From the NCBI GenBank assembly GCA_036971715.1, contig JAVHJL010000001.1, forward strand, positions 3,782,001 to 3,846,000: 64,000 bases of DNA, written 5' to 3'. This DNA is from Arthrobotrys musiformis (lineage: Eukaryota > Ascomycota > Orbiliomycetes > Orbiliales > Orbiliaceae). The notes below the pieces were generated by a model that worked only from the letters and a program-made list of their open reading frames with translations, did no database searches and was not told the DNA's origin. Shown here piece after piece: positions 1 through 11,171 of this stretch; positions within the stretch are counted from its first letter, which is position 1; each line of letters starts with the position of its first letter. The translations under genes were made by a program, and so were the position numbers.

Positions 1-373
1 CGTCGTCTTTAAGACAGATCAAATCATAATATGCCTTTAGACGATCCCCGTAGTAGGTGTTCGGTAGCCCTTCCCAAGTGAGATTCGTCGCTCCGCATTG
101 TGAAGCTACACTAGTAGAATAGGAAGCTAAAGAGGTCCCACAATTGGGATTGCAAAGTTGGTCTTGAAGGGTTTCATTACCCCAATTGTAATCGTTTTTG
201 TGAGCTTTCAGGACCAAAAACTCTTCACAATTGATTGTGGCATTTAATGCTGCTGCGCATGTTGAAGAAGGCGTATGAAGGGTTCTGCCAAAGCCAGCCG
301 GTCCATCAAAAAACTTGAAAGACGCGGTGACAGTAATGGCATAGAGCCATGTAGACAATAAGACTAACGCCAT
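1..373 (-). CDS. LysM-type secreted protein, 5' part only (runs off left edge)
   Basis: Reading leftwards from an ATG at 371-373, the frame stays open for 124 codons to the window edge. An in-frame TGA lies upstream of this ATG with no other ATG between. The first ~18 residues (MALVLLSTWLYAITVTAS) look like a signal peptide. Then comes the cysteine-spaced region typical of fungal LysM proteins: a C..AL...I.C block, an LC..C..SL motif with a following SVASQC, and a Y.L.CLKD block just before the edge. The LysM repeats themselves would lie beyond the window. Such proteins bind chitin or chito-oligomers outside the cell. The next gene on the right is a divergently transcribed hevein/GH18 chitinase, the expected partner of this gene type. 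The family call rests on the cysteine pattern, since no LysM domain is visible here. Confidence 0.75.
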   Translation of the reverse strand, partial: MALVLLSTWLYAITVTASFKFFDGPAGFGRTLHTPSSTCAAALNATINCEEFLVLKAHKNDYNWGNETLQDQLCNPNCGTSLASYSTSVASQCGATNLTWEGLPNTYYGDRLKAYYDLICLKDD

Positions 374-795
374 CGGAGGCGGATTATGTTTAAAGGCTAC
401 TGCCGCCAGAACAAAAGATCAGAAGAGGAGGTGCGCTTGCAATTGGGGTGTTAACTCCAACCTGTTGAACCTCTAGGAATAGGCCTAGGAGGTGGGATAG
501 TCAGACGATATATCTTTCATGAATTCAACATTATTCTCATACACTAGTATACTTCTAGTTCGACTTGAGATTGTAAGCTAACTCAAAATCGACGGTTGAA
601 CTGCAAGATGTCTTGATATCCTCCTGCGAAACCAGACCCAAAATCTCTCTATTAGACGGCAATCCCACGGTTCAAAACTCCCCAGTCAATTCCAAAGTGG
701 ATATGCGATAATCTAATTTACGTGAGACGGAATATCATGATATCAGGTGCCCTTGTTGCATTTCATCGGCGCCTGGATTGGAGTGTACGCTACCT

Positions 796-865
796 TGCAG
801 GTACCTGCAGGTTCAAAAACACCCTGTCGCAAACTTGCCTTGGCGGCTGACATTACCTGCAGGTA
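796..865. repeat. Cluster of perfect CCTGCAGG-type palindromes
   Basis: TGCAGGTACCTGCA at 796-809 is a perfect 14-bp palindrome. It overlaps ACCTGCAGGT at 803-812, and TACCTGCAGGTA recurs at 854-865. Three perfect palindromes of the same core within 70 bp look like binding sites for a dimeric factor, although a role is inference. Confidence 0.45.
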
Positions 866-2140
866 TTCCGATCAGAGCGCCGCCTTCCAACAGGATATCA
901 ATTTTCTGATTTCTATCCGAACCGCGCGAATCGAAGCCCTAGAACTAAGCTTAGGGGAGCTCTTTTAGTTTGTGTGTATCAACGTTATCAACACCGGTAT
1001 CATCTACAACATCCTATTGGGTCAAATCGACTACTTTCTTGACTAAAAGCTTTTCATACTTTTAATATCAACGGCCTTGGCTTGGATTAGTGATCTTTAA
1101 ACTTTACACGGGCCATAGAGCTGCAGGTCATGGAAAGAACCGCACGCCAGGCCCGTACAATAGTCTTGAAGGCGTCCATCTCCCGCCCCCTGCCCCGGCA
1201 CCCCGGTTGAATCATCTAAGCGAGCGGACATCCCATGTTTCTACTTCAAGCTTATCGCATTTCGTCGACGCTCGAGCATTTTTATCGCGCTTGCACATGT
1301 CATTGCAGGCACCAGAGCTAAGAACGTCAGCAAGAGCTGTGTCGCAAATCGGTCTTGGTATGCAGCGCCGTATTACCCTGCTATAATACCGGGTGTAAAG
1401 CTTTTCTAAGAAATCTCTTGGTATATGGTGCATTCTCCACGCTATCGATCGATCAATTTTCCCTCGATATGTTTCGAATCCTTGTCGGCCATTGTACCAC
1501 CCTGCAATGCTAGTCGAATCGAATCTTAAACTTGAATTATATTGTACAGGATTCATGCAGAGCACCCCGCGAAGCCTTATGGACAACCATGGAAACATAC
1601 TCTGCAGTCATCATATCTACATTCAGCTCCATACATATCAGTTTGTCAGCCGAAGCCCTGGTGGCACAACGATCAGATGATCTTATGTTCATATAGTTTG
1701 CAGGAGATCCGAAGATAGTTTCCGAAAAGACGAAACAATATCGGCCTTGTCCGGACGTCGGACATCCTCGGTCGATAGACGGTGGGTCCACGGGAAATGT
1801 GGATTATGACTCTCACTTTTTTGACAATGGAGCCTTCGCAATTCCCGTCAGCGCCTCGAGATCTTGTTATCAAAGTAATATAATTCTTAATATCAAAGAT
1901 GCAATGTCATCATTTTCGCGTGTCTTGGCTTCACAAAATTGGATCCAGTACTCTCGGGATATGATGAGTCCATGCAAGGAACCGACGGTGAGCTCTGTTG
2001 AAATTGAATGAAATTTTTTTCTTCTCCCTCCATAGATTCAGAAAAAGGACTCCGCCATAAGAATTTATCAACCAATATACAATGCCGATATCGCAGGAAG
2101 ATACGATTGCATATTGAGTACTATCACACCAATCCCAGCG

Positions 2141-2146
2141 TATAAA
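2141..2146 (+). promoter_or_regulatory. Candidate TATA box of the chitinase
   Basis: TATAAA lies 91-96 bp upstream of the chitinase ATG at 2237, at a sensible distance for a transcription start near 2170-2180. It is a short motif with no further support. Confidence 0.35.
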
Positions 2147-2236
2147 CTCCATGATTCCCTAGGGGGCGTTAGGATTTATTTCTGAAGTTAAGCCCAGCTT
2201 CCATAAGCCAGCAGCCTAGAATTATCTACCTTCAAG

Positions 2237-5200
2237 ATGCTCCCAGCAGTGGCAAACTCTCATAACCGGCGGCGTTTTTTACTTTTCAATATCCTTGCTC
2301 TGTTTTTACTATTCACCGCGACATTTGCACAGGACTTCACTTGCTCGCCCACAAAACGATGTAAGGAAGGATGTTGTAGCAAAGATGGTTGGTGCGGCTT
2401 CGGTCCTACCTCCTGCTCAGCTGAGAATTGTATCAGTGATTGTGATCGTAAATCCGCTTGCAATCCCGGCTGGGGGATGCAATGGTCCTCAAGTCAAAAC
2501 TGTCCTCTGAACGTCTGCTGTAGCCCGTTTGGATTTTGTGGTAGGTCTGCAGATTTCCATTTATGTTTTCAAATAGATGGCTAAGACGTACACTGACCTG
2601 TGAACATAGGTACTACGCCCGAATTTTGCGGCAGCAATGTAATAGCAAGTCCTTCATGCCCCCTCTCCAAAAAGACCTCTGCCAAACGCACAGTTGGGTA
2701 CTGGGAGAGTTGGGGTGTAGGTAGAGGCTGCGATGCTATCTGGCCAGAAGATGTAAATGCGAAAGCATACACTCATCTCAACTTTGCTTTCGCATTTATC
2801 GACCCGGTTACATTCGCGGTATCACCCATGGGCCACGACCCTAGCCTTTATAAGAGACTCACGAGTCTTAAAAAAGCGAATCCCGCACTGAAGGTCTATA
2901 TTGCGATAGGAGGGTGGTCGATGAATGATCCGGATCAACCGACTGCCACTACTTTCTCCGATGTGGCAGGGTCGATTACGAACCAAAATAAGTTCTTTAG
3001 CTCTTTGATCTCGTTTATGGCCACTTACGGATTTGATGGAGTGGACATCGATTGGGAATACCCCGTGGCTCCGGAAAGAAGTGGTAGGCCCGCCGACAAG
3101 GAAAATTTTGTGACCATGCTTCGTAATATGAGAACCGCATTCCAGCGTGCAGGGAGAAGTTATGGTATTACCATCACAATCCCGGCGTCATTCTGGTACC
3201 TACAGCACTTCGATATCGTAAACATCGAGAAAGTTGTAGATTGGATCAATGTCATGAGCTACGATCTCAGAGGAGAATGGGATAAGGAAAACGGTAACTA
3301 TTTCCCCCGGGAACTTTCTAACGGTACTACAAGCCTAATACGAAATTGCAAATCAGTTTGGGCCGGGCCATACATTGGTGCACACACCAACCTTACAGAG
3401 ATCGATCAAATGCTCAAGCTTCTGTGGCGGAATAACATCAATCCAGACAACATTGTCCTAGGTATTGGATTCTACGGTCGAGCTTTCCAGCTCGAGAATC
3501 CAGCCTGTACAACTCCAGGTTGTCGATTCTCTGCCGCATCCCCTCCAGGAGCCTGTACTGCCGCCGCAGGATACCTTTCTTACAGTGAAATCACCCGCCT
3601 AGTTGCTGCCGGAAATCCCGTCACATACGATCCAGTCGCTGGTGTGAAATGGGTCACATGGAACCAAAATGGAGCAAAGCAATGGGTATCGTGGGATGAC
3701 GCACAAACTATCAAAGTGAAAGTTGATTACGCAAATAGTAACTGTCTCGGTGGGACTATGGTTTGGAGTACCTCCCTCGATACAAAGGATGGTCAAGCTG
3801 CGCAGGCATTGTCCGGGCCAAATGGTTCTGGGCGAATCGAGATTAACAATAATGTCGCCCTTTCAGTTACTGTTACTGATTCACTCAGTACATGCAGATG
3901 GGCTGCTTGTGGTGCAAGGTAAGTTTTCAATTGATTTCTCTGGGCTAGATTTCCCTCGGGTTTCAATGTGTAGGTAGCACGGAAAGCTAATTTGCAAGGG
4001 AAATATTTATAGCTGCCCCGATGGTATGTCGCCAGCGCAAGACTCTAAGGGCAACCAAGTTGATGGAGACAGACGGTGCCCTGGCCAAATTCGATTGTTC
4101 TGCTGTCCCAGCAATGATGTCCCCCGTTGTGAGTGGAACTGGGGCAGCTGGAATTGGGCTGCAGAGAACACCGGACTTTGCGGCGGTGGATGTAGCAAAG
4201 GTTGGGTTGAAGTTGGGACAAGTACAGAAGGTCAGTCAACTCTTTAGACTCCATTAATATCCTTCACGAAGAATCGTGTCTGATATGTAGCGTAGGTTGT
4301 AGTTTGGGCCATAGGGCGCTATGCTGTGAACCCAGGAAAAGTATCGAAGCCATCGGCAAATGTCATTGGGACAGCACCTCGCCATTCTGTAAGAGAGGCT
4401 GCGGGTCCTCCGGCAGAACGGAGCTTGTATCCTCTAGAGATGGAGATGGCGGAGAACAAATCTGCCAAAGCGGGGCGAAGAGTTTCTGCTGTGATCAGCC
4501 CCCGCCTTTTACCAACTGTGCCTGGCAGCCCGAGTGCAATCAACCCTGTGAACTCGGAAAGTATCTTGTCACTGCCAGTTACATGGAAAAGGATTGCTTC
4601 GGAACCAGTGGCTGCAAGGCCTTTTGCTGCGACCCCCCAGGAAGAAGTGTGAGCCAAATCGATCGTCGAGCGTTAGCATTCGGGGAATGGGCAGACGACT
4701 TCTTGAATTCACGATTTAACCAGTGCCCAGCACCACATATGATTTTGAGCGCTCGAGAAATTAACCACATACCGGAGTTTGCATCACTAAAGAAAACCAG
4801 CAATTCCCACAACTCTACAGATGCAAGTGTCTCCCTTTCTAAAAGGCAGTTCACCGGCAGCAATAACGAAGCATATTTATATCTTTTGGCGCTTGTGGCT
4901 ACATCCACAGCACTTGACGCCTTACAGCGTCAAATAAGAGACCAATGGAATGATCTCACAGTTTTCAGAACCGGCCTCACGACCGATGTTCTGGGGCGGT
5001 GGCTGAGAGCTTACCCTGGCCGCGATCGGGTACGAGAACTCATGAGACTATTTTGCCTAACAAGCCCACTGTCATATATCAATCGTGTACTCGGGACCGC
5101 TACTCAACTCTGCCATGTCCATGGCGGGCCAAGGAAACTGCGAAGAGATGTTTCCGGTATGGAAGGAGGCATTATTTTATCAGGGCTTTCACTCGCCCCG

Positions 5201-6010
5201 ATGCCCATGAAGAAACGAACATTTATTGGAGAGTTGGATGCTACATATTTCGACGAAAATCGAGTGATAGCCAGTTGGGGAGACCCTCCGACCGTTGGAA
5301 GGCTCTTACGTCTAATCGTTGAGGGTCGCTTGAGACAAGAGCTATTCCGTTTCTTCGGATATCGTCAGGGTACAGGAACTATAGTTGAAGGTATTTCCCA
5401 TAACTCCCATCAAGAATTAAGGAATGGGCTAATGAAACCCACAGTTGTCTATCTCCTCGGACGAGAACCAAACCGTATGATATCAGAGCTCCAGGAGCAT
5501 CTCACAGACAGATACGCCGTCTTCCACTACCATATCCGCGGCTTCGTTGGCGGCAGCCAAGCAGTTTTCGGCGCTGATGCATATATAGACTACGTACACG
5601 TCTTCCATACTAACACCCTAGAAACACATGGTGGACCAAACACCTTCGGGGCCCGCAGTCGCCCAGAGACAGAACAAGAAAGATACGCCCGAGCCCAAAT
5701 ATTCGCGTGCCCTGATAACGAATCGTGGCTCGCTACTGATGTTCTTACGGATACGCAATTCGACTACGATCTAACACAGATTACTGCAGGATTAGCAAGG
5801 CGTGGGGTGTTTAGCTATAGGCCTGGAATCGTTGACACGGATGGTTCATGGGCTTTTCAATGGGGGAATCATGCGACGGCATGGAGGTTGACGAACGGTG
5901 CCAATGCACGCCCCGGGTGGGAGACGCAGTATAATCCTGCGGCGAACGGGTTGACACCACCGTACTACATAGACCCTGCTCACCCACCGTCAAATCCGAA
6001 TGGGATTTAG
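2237..6010 (+). CDS. Large secreted GH18 chitinase with two hevein-type chitin-binding domains
   Basis: The exons read 2237-2540, 2610-3918, 4013-4230 and 4296-6010, giving 1,181 aa. The protein has a signal peptide (cut near A31), then two cysteine-rich hevein-type modules (about residues 36-70 and 75-112); the second is split by intron 1 inside the FCGTTPEFCG motif. A GH18 barrel follows, with the catalytic DGVDIDWEYP motif: D244, D247 and D249, with E251 as acid/base. It should hydrolyse chitin, either outside the cell or in the wall. After the barrel come cysteine-rich segments (CHW...CKRGC, CAWQPECNQPC) and a ~500-residue C-terminal region without a recognised fold, as in the long subgroup C (killer-toxin-like) fungal chitinases. 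Intron phases join cleanly. A divergent LysM gene next door supports the subgroup. The family is certain; the exact role (self-wall, competitor or other) is open. Confidence 0.9.
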
Positions 6011-6354
6011 ATAGGTCGACAGCACTTCCTCTAGAAAGAAGACATGATGATGGCTGGATCTCTAGCTAGACCTGTGTTGTGATACCTGTTGTATTTTTAA
6101 CACACGAGTATGAATGTATTCGAATATAATTAATTTGAAGAATACCTCTACCAGCTACTTGGTAGCACGGGGCGGGTCGTGCCAGAACCCCCTAGAATCG
6201 ATCAGATATCAATGTACGATATGGATTAATATCTAAATTCCCGGGCAACAGGTACATAAAAAAGGAAGAGAAACCAATGCAATACACATTCGCCTATGAA
6301 CACTAACTACACTGCACAATCTCGAATACTAAGCCCCAGACCAACCTCGAATAT
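6011..6354. other. Convergent intergenic gap
   Basis: This gap holds the 3' flanks of the chitinase (plus strand) and the ArfGAP (minus strand). No coding frame, RNA gene or repeat was recognised. Confidence 0.6.
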
Positions 6355-8023
6355 CTAACCCCAAACGTTCTTGAAAATATCATCGTCATACTTCACCGCT
6401 GGCTTGCTAGCTGGCGGGTTGCTAGCAAATCCACCAGATGAAAATGCCCCAAAGTCGTCGTCATCGGCAACAGCTGGTTTCGGTGGTGGCCTGGAGGTAG
6501 TCGTGGCCGAAGGGGCGTTCCAACCAAAACTAGCAGATCCGGCGTTATTATTGGTCGAGGCCCATGCGTTTCCTAGGTTCAGATTGCTAGAAGGTTGGGG
6601 TTGGGCCGGCTTTTGTTGATAAGATGGAGTAGAGCCTAGGTCAAACAAATCTCCCATAGACGACGATGTGGTTGCAGGCTTTGTGGTCGATGAGCCGAAG
6701 TTTGAGAAAGCATTACTGCCTCCATTATATGAAGTTGTCGGTGTCGATTTCATCATACCGGCTGTGAGGTTGGCAAATGGCGAAGGCTTAAGGGGGGCCG
6801 GGGCCGCAGCTGGCTGGGGTGCAGGAGCTGCAGCGAAAGTCAAATCACCGAATGCACTAGATAAATCATTTGCGGCAGTGTTATTTGTCGGCGATTGCAT
6901 TGTCGGCGATCCGAGTCCCCCAAAGCTTCCAGAGTTTGTGTGCTGGTGTGTCCGTTGGGTCTGCTTCGGCGCCGAGGAGTACAATGAGAGGATCGATCTG
7001 TTCAAATCCGGCCTAGTGGATCCTCCAGATGCACTAGCAGGGTTCGATGTGGTAGAGGCTGAACTGGGAGACCCAGTTGGAGCTGGTCCAAAAAAGTCGA
7101 GGCCGAGAAGTGAGTCCGCTGGTTTGGGTGCGGGCTTTGGGGCTTGCTGGACCTGCGCGACAGGTGCAGCAGGTGGTGGAGACTTTTTCGCTGTGGGTGG
7201 CGCAATTGGGTCCGTATCAAATAGGTTTGGCGGTGGTCTTCTAGCTGGCGGCGGCGAGGATGCGGCCTGTGCTTCTTGTTTCTTCTTGACGACACCCAGT
7301 GGCTAAAAAAATTAGCTATATATCAAGGAGGTCGTCGAACTGTGATACTTACAGTATCCTCGGCATCCGAGTCGTCGAGCGAAGACGGATCCGGCATTCC
7401 ACCATCCATAACCCACCGCTTCGATTCATACTTCGTCCGAATGAAATTCTCTATCTTTCTATCTACTCATCAGTATGCTGAGACAGCTCTCAAAGGGTAA
7501 CTTGAGGCTTACGATTCAGATGGCACGTGCCCAGGTGCAAGTTTAGCTTCCCAATACCTGCAAGGTGTCAGTAACCATCATTTGATAATGATATCAATCG
7601 GTGAAATTGTCCCATACTTGTTAGCCCTCGAATTTCCCCATCGTAGAACACTTTGGAGCTGTTCGTCCGTCCACGAGTCGAGATCCACCGATTTTACTGC
7701 GGCCGTCAGCGAGTGAGCTCTTCAAATGGCTCGGATTTGGATTGCCGTACCTCTACTGATATGAGTGCCCATTCCTCTGTGTATACCAGAGCATCTACAA
7801 AACCCCAAGTCGTCAGTCGACATCCCGTCTCGCAAACACATTACGTCCCCTGAGCTGACCTTATACAAATAAAGATCCCCAAATTCCAGCTAGCCCATCT
7901 CGGATGCGCATTTCTCTTGCAATCGGCGCAATGCTTGTTCTTCGGTAGCTTGAGTAATTCCTTTATAACGGCTTGGTTTTTCGCAGCTTTGTCTGCTGAC
8001 GGGTTCCCGCGACGAGCGGACAT
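6355..8023 (-). CDS. SMAP/Age2-type Arf GTPase-activating protein
   Basis: Six exons on the minus strand (8023-7860, 7794-7751, 7696-7618, 7557-7513, 7458-7353, 7302-6355) give 461 aa. The N-terminus is an ArfGAP zinc-finger domain. It has the C-x2-C-x17-C-x2-C pattern starting HCADC (C32, C35) and ending FICIRCSGIHRG (C53, C56), the arginine-finger region IHRGMGTHISRVKS, then VDLDSWT and an AANKYWEAKL-like helix (here SRANKYWEAKL). The remaining ~300 residues are Pro/Ala/Ser/Asn-rich and disordered, with short motifs (LGLDFFGPAP, SILSLYSS) and a C-terminal DDDIFKNVWG. It should stimulate GTP hydrolysis on Arf in vesicle traffic from Golgi/endosomes. The tail resembles fungal Age2/SMAP proteins, but I do not assign a yeast symbol because Ucp3/Gts1-type ArfGAPs are alternatives. 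Confidence 0.88.
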
Positions 8024-8832
8024 CTTGTGTAGGATATGTGTACGGTGTGGTGTAGGGGGGTATCTCCTTGGTGGCGATAAGAGTAGCTAGCGGTTACGTA
8101 GACCCTCAAGCTTAGCTCGCGAGTACGGTGTCCCGGGAGTACGGCGATGGCCCGGTCTGCCTGGGTTGATGGATTCGAGGTTCGAGAAATTGGAATGCGG
8201 TGATGAAGTTGTCGACAGCTTCGAGCTGAGGCTTATTCGGTGAGGGTGCTTAATGTATGACGGAGTTTGGGAGAGGTGGTCTTGCCGAACACCAGCAACC
8301 CTGCAGATCACCGAATCCATCCACAACAGCTCAACACATTCGAGCTCTGGTAGTCCTTTTGGAGTCGACATTCGCCTTCAGGGGACAATTATAGTCTGAA
8401 CTGAACTAGTATTTTCACCACTTGCAGCTTCACCGAGGAATACGAAGTTGATAATTGCTATGAATCGTTGGAATCATTGTGGATTTGCCTTCTTTGAGAG
8501 AAAAAAGTGAAAAAAATGAGAAAAACTAGTTCAACAAGTCCCTGCGATATTCAATTCTGAGATGTTCAAGTGCCCTCAATATGCCAAACTACGCCAGAAG
8601 CCTCCAAAAACGATAGGTGATAAATTTCATATACCCCCCGAAACCATATCCTAAAAAAATATCGGTCCTGCATCAATAATTTCTACTCAGCCCAATAGCC
8701 ACGCTTTCTAGCCACTGCTCAACTCCAAAAATGCGTGAACCCAGTTCGCTCAGTTGATGCCAAAGACATATTGTAGTGCATCGCCGTGCACGGACCCCCC
8801 ACATTGACGGGCCAAGCTCAAGAGTCTAGAAT
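8024..8832. other. Upstream region of the ArfGAP and 3' flank of the AT-hook gene
   Basis: This gap lies between two minus-strand genes. It contains a 94-codon minus-strand frame (8087-8371) immediately 5' of the ArfGAP start. That frame is Ser/Pro-rich with no recognised family and may be an upstream ORF or chance. Confidence 0.4.
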
Positions 8833-9495
8833 CTAGCCGTCCATAGAATCCTCACCATCTGAAGACGGATATTCTACCTTAACCAACTTAGCCCCCTGGG
8901 AGCTCCCGGCCGCGGAATTAGCCACTGCCATCTCGGGGTCTTCATCATCCTCATCGTCGTCACAGTTCGACATAACCACAGTGGGTACCGCTTTACTGGG
9001 GACTGGTAAATTGGCCCTCTTCGGGGGGCGTCCTCTCCCCCGTTTGATAGGCTTGCCGTCTTCCCCCAAATCATAGCTAAGGGGATGAAGAATGCCCGCA
9101 GTTTCAACTTTCTTTTTGAGACGGTTGTAGCGTCCCGAGACAGCCTTTATGGTGATTCCAAGGGCTTGTGCAGCGACATCAAACTTTAGAGGCGCCTATT
9201 TTGATAATAAGGTCAGTTTGGGCGCCCCTTGCTTCATGCATGTTCACCACACATGATCAAAATCGCGGAATGTGGGGCCGTGCCGTAGATATGCGCATAT
9301 GTATGATACGATACATGGGGATCTTCAAGTCATGAATGCCTTAAGCAAACATTACAGAGGCAAATATAATGTTATGCAAGGTTTTCGGAAGGGGCACCGG
9401 GGATATGGACTTACATTGTACGCATTAATGATGGCCTGCATGAGTATGAGCTCTCGCATAGGGCCAGAGTCTGGGGCTGGGTGAGCGCGTGACAT
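8833..9495 (-). CDS. Small Myb/SANT-like DNA-binding protein with AT-hook
   Basis: Two exons (9495-9415 and 9195-8833) give 147 aa. Exon 1 encodes exactly 27 residues and ends after ..AIINAYN at a consensus GTAAGT in phase 0. Exon 2 starts with the second half of a helix-turn-helix, FDVAAQALGITIKAVSGRYNRL followed by KKK, like fungal Myb-type DNA-binding domains. A perfect AT-hook (KRGRGRPPKR) follows, then an acidic tail (DDDEDDEDPE, DGEDSMDG). It is probably a nuclear DNA-binding protein. Its exon layout matches two further small genes on the plus strand at 10.2 and 11.2 kb. An unspliced reading would see only the AT-hook half and miss the HTH. The intron is 219 nt. Its target genes are unknown. 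Confidence 0.75.
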
Positions 9496-10205
9496 GATAT
9501 CCTGATTATCTTTTCTTATTTGTAATTAACTGGCGGCTATACGATGGCCTTACGAGCAAGGTAGAGAGCTCAAGAATTTAGCTTAATAGCTCACGCCGAA
9601 CTTGGGAAAGTAAGATTGCCTGTTTCGAGAATGCGTGTTGTTGGAGGTTGTATTTTACAGTGAGGGAAAGCGACGCTCTGGAAGGCCTGGCATATTAAAA
9701 TGTACTGCAAGATAGACGAATTTTATATCAAGTTGCTTCGAGTGACATCGAAACATCTTTGATTTTCAATGCAAGTTTTCTACAAGGATCCCGGATCCTA
9801 GCATCATGTGAGATATTTCAATTGCAACCCGTCTTTGACCACACCATGTTGTAGAAACCCATCGACGAGGACCGTTCGCCGTTCACTGCCTGAATTAAAT
9901 CCTGAACATTCGAGGATATACTTACATGGTCCCAAAATATGCCATGGTTCCTTCCATTATATATTCAAGCCTGCATTTATGATAGATGAACAATATTCTC
10001 TCGCACATCGAAACAATCTCTATAAGAATACATCTTCATTAACTACCCCAGCTTAAATACCACAAAGTCGACTGCTATATCAGTATTAGGTTGGTGGTAT
10101 CAATATATTGCCACGAACAAATCTTTGAACCAAAACCAAAAGAACACTACACTAATACACCGGAGACTCTTGTCAAGCCTTTTGATACCTAATAATATTT
10201 TCAAA
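9496..10205. promoter_or_regulatory. Divergent gap between Myb-like genes 1 and 2
   Basis: About 710 bp separates the start codons of the first (minus) and second (plus) Myb-like genes. It contains no recognisable coding frame and presumably holds both promoters. Confidence 0.45.
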
Positions 10206-10613
10206 ATGGTCTCCAGCTCCAGCGCAGTAAGTGACGAGGAGTTCCTTCTCTGATGCATCGAACATGGTGATGTGAGTTCCCTATCCGATTTCCCTGGTCT
10301 TTGTATATACATTTAGAGGGACATCATTAAGAGCCTCTCGGAAAACTGACATCTCTACCAAAAGTTTAAAATCAATTTCGCCGAAGTCGCAAAGGACCTT
10401 GGCTACGCTTCTGCCACCGTAGCAGCGAACCGCATGCGCAACCTACGAAAGAGACTCCAAGAAAAGCGAGAGGCTAAAGAATCAAAGGGCGATACTCAAG
10501 CCAAGCCAAAGGCTAAAGAAACAGACGAGAAGCCTAAGGCTAAACGTGGAAAGAAAAGAAAGGTCGAAGACTCCAAGCAAAAACCGGACAACGAAGAAGG
10601 GGAGGGTGTTTAA
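10206..10613 (+). CDS. Small Myb/SANT-like protein, first exon interrupted by TGA
   Basis: Exon 2 (10365-10613) encodes FKINFAEVAKDLGYASATV and a basic Myb-like helix (NRMRNLRKRL), then a Lys-rich tail with a likely NLS (KAKRGKKRK) and stop at 10611-10613. Exon 1 begins at ATG 10206 and reads MVSSSSAVSDEEFLL, then TGA (10251-10253), then CIEHGD up to a GTGAGT donor at 10272. This aligns with SDSEFLLCCIDAISN of the neighbouring paralogue, where the TGA position is TGC (Cys). A second consensus donor (GTAAGT at 10227) lies before the TGA and also joins exon 2 in phase 0, giving an 89-aa product that lacks the first HTH helix. So this is either a recent nonsense allele or a gene rescued by the upstream donor. 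The family is good; the intact product is uncertain. Confidence 0.55.
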
Positions 10614-11171
10614 AGATAGGAATAAGCGTTGATGAAGGAATACAACAGCACCAGGCACTTATCGTGTGTACATTCCACGCTCAAATAAAGGAATTATGAG
10701 CATGAAACAAAGTTAGAGGGTGTGAAATTTTGAAGTTAAAGAAACTTTGGGTCTATTGTTCTGTTTTACGTTTCATATGGTGGTATCTAATTATGGTTTA
10801 CAAATAAAGAAGCTAAATATCTTCTTTTATCAATTATGTAGCGCTCAAAATTTATATGAAGTTTCATGGTTCGGTCTAAATCTATATCCTCAAATTTTGA
10901 GCTCCAGCTTCCTTAAGCATCTCTACATCGTATTTGTAGGCAACGTATCCGTAGAATGAACCAGATACTCTATTCATTCCACACGCCGACCCAAGAACTG
11001 TTAATATCTATAAATTTACATGCCCTCATTTTCGGATCTTAATTCTACTCACTTGCCCAAGAAACCCTGGAATTCTAGCGTTTACAAGCATCCTAAGTAA
11101 TATACCCTAGATAAAGCTCCAAGAGTCCTAAAACTGCCCCCCAAAAAAACTACCTAGGAACAGTCCTAATA
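10614..11171. other. Gap between tandem Myb-like genes 2 and 3
   Basis: This 558-bp AT-rich gap separates two tandem small genes. No coding frame with family support was seen, only the presumed terminator of gene 2 and promoter of gene 3. Confidence 0.5.

Larger units (their letters stand above)
374..2236. promoter_or_regulatory. Shared upstream region between LysM gene and chitinase
   Basis: This 1.86 kb gap separates the two divergent start codons. A TATAAA at 2141-2146 sits about 95 bp before the chitinase ATG and is a plausible core promoter element. A cluster of CCTGCAGG palindromes lies at 796-865. Open frames here (for example 1212-1598 minus) show no recognisable family and no splice-linked continuation, so I read the gap as regulatory rather than coding. 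Confidence 0.5.

Noticed and set aside
1212..1598. 128-codon minus-strand frame in the LysM/chitinase gap
   Set aside because: No family, no splice continuation, and overlapped by plus-strand frames of similar length.
6668..7306. 212-codon plus-strand frame
   Set aside because: It is antisense to the Pro/Ala-rich last exon of the ArfGAP, and composition bias keeps the opposite strand open.
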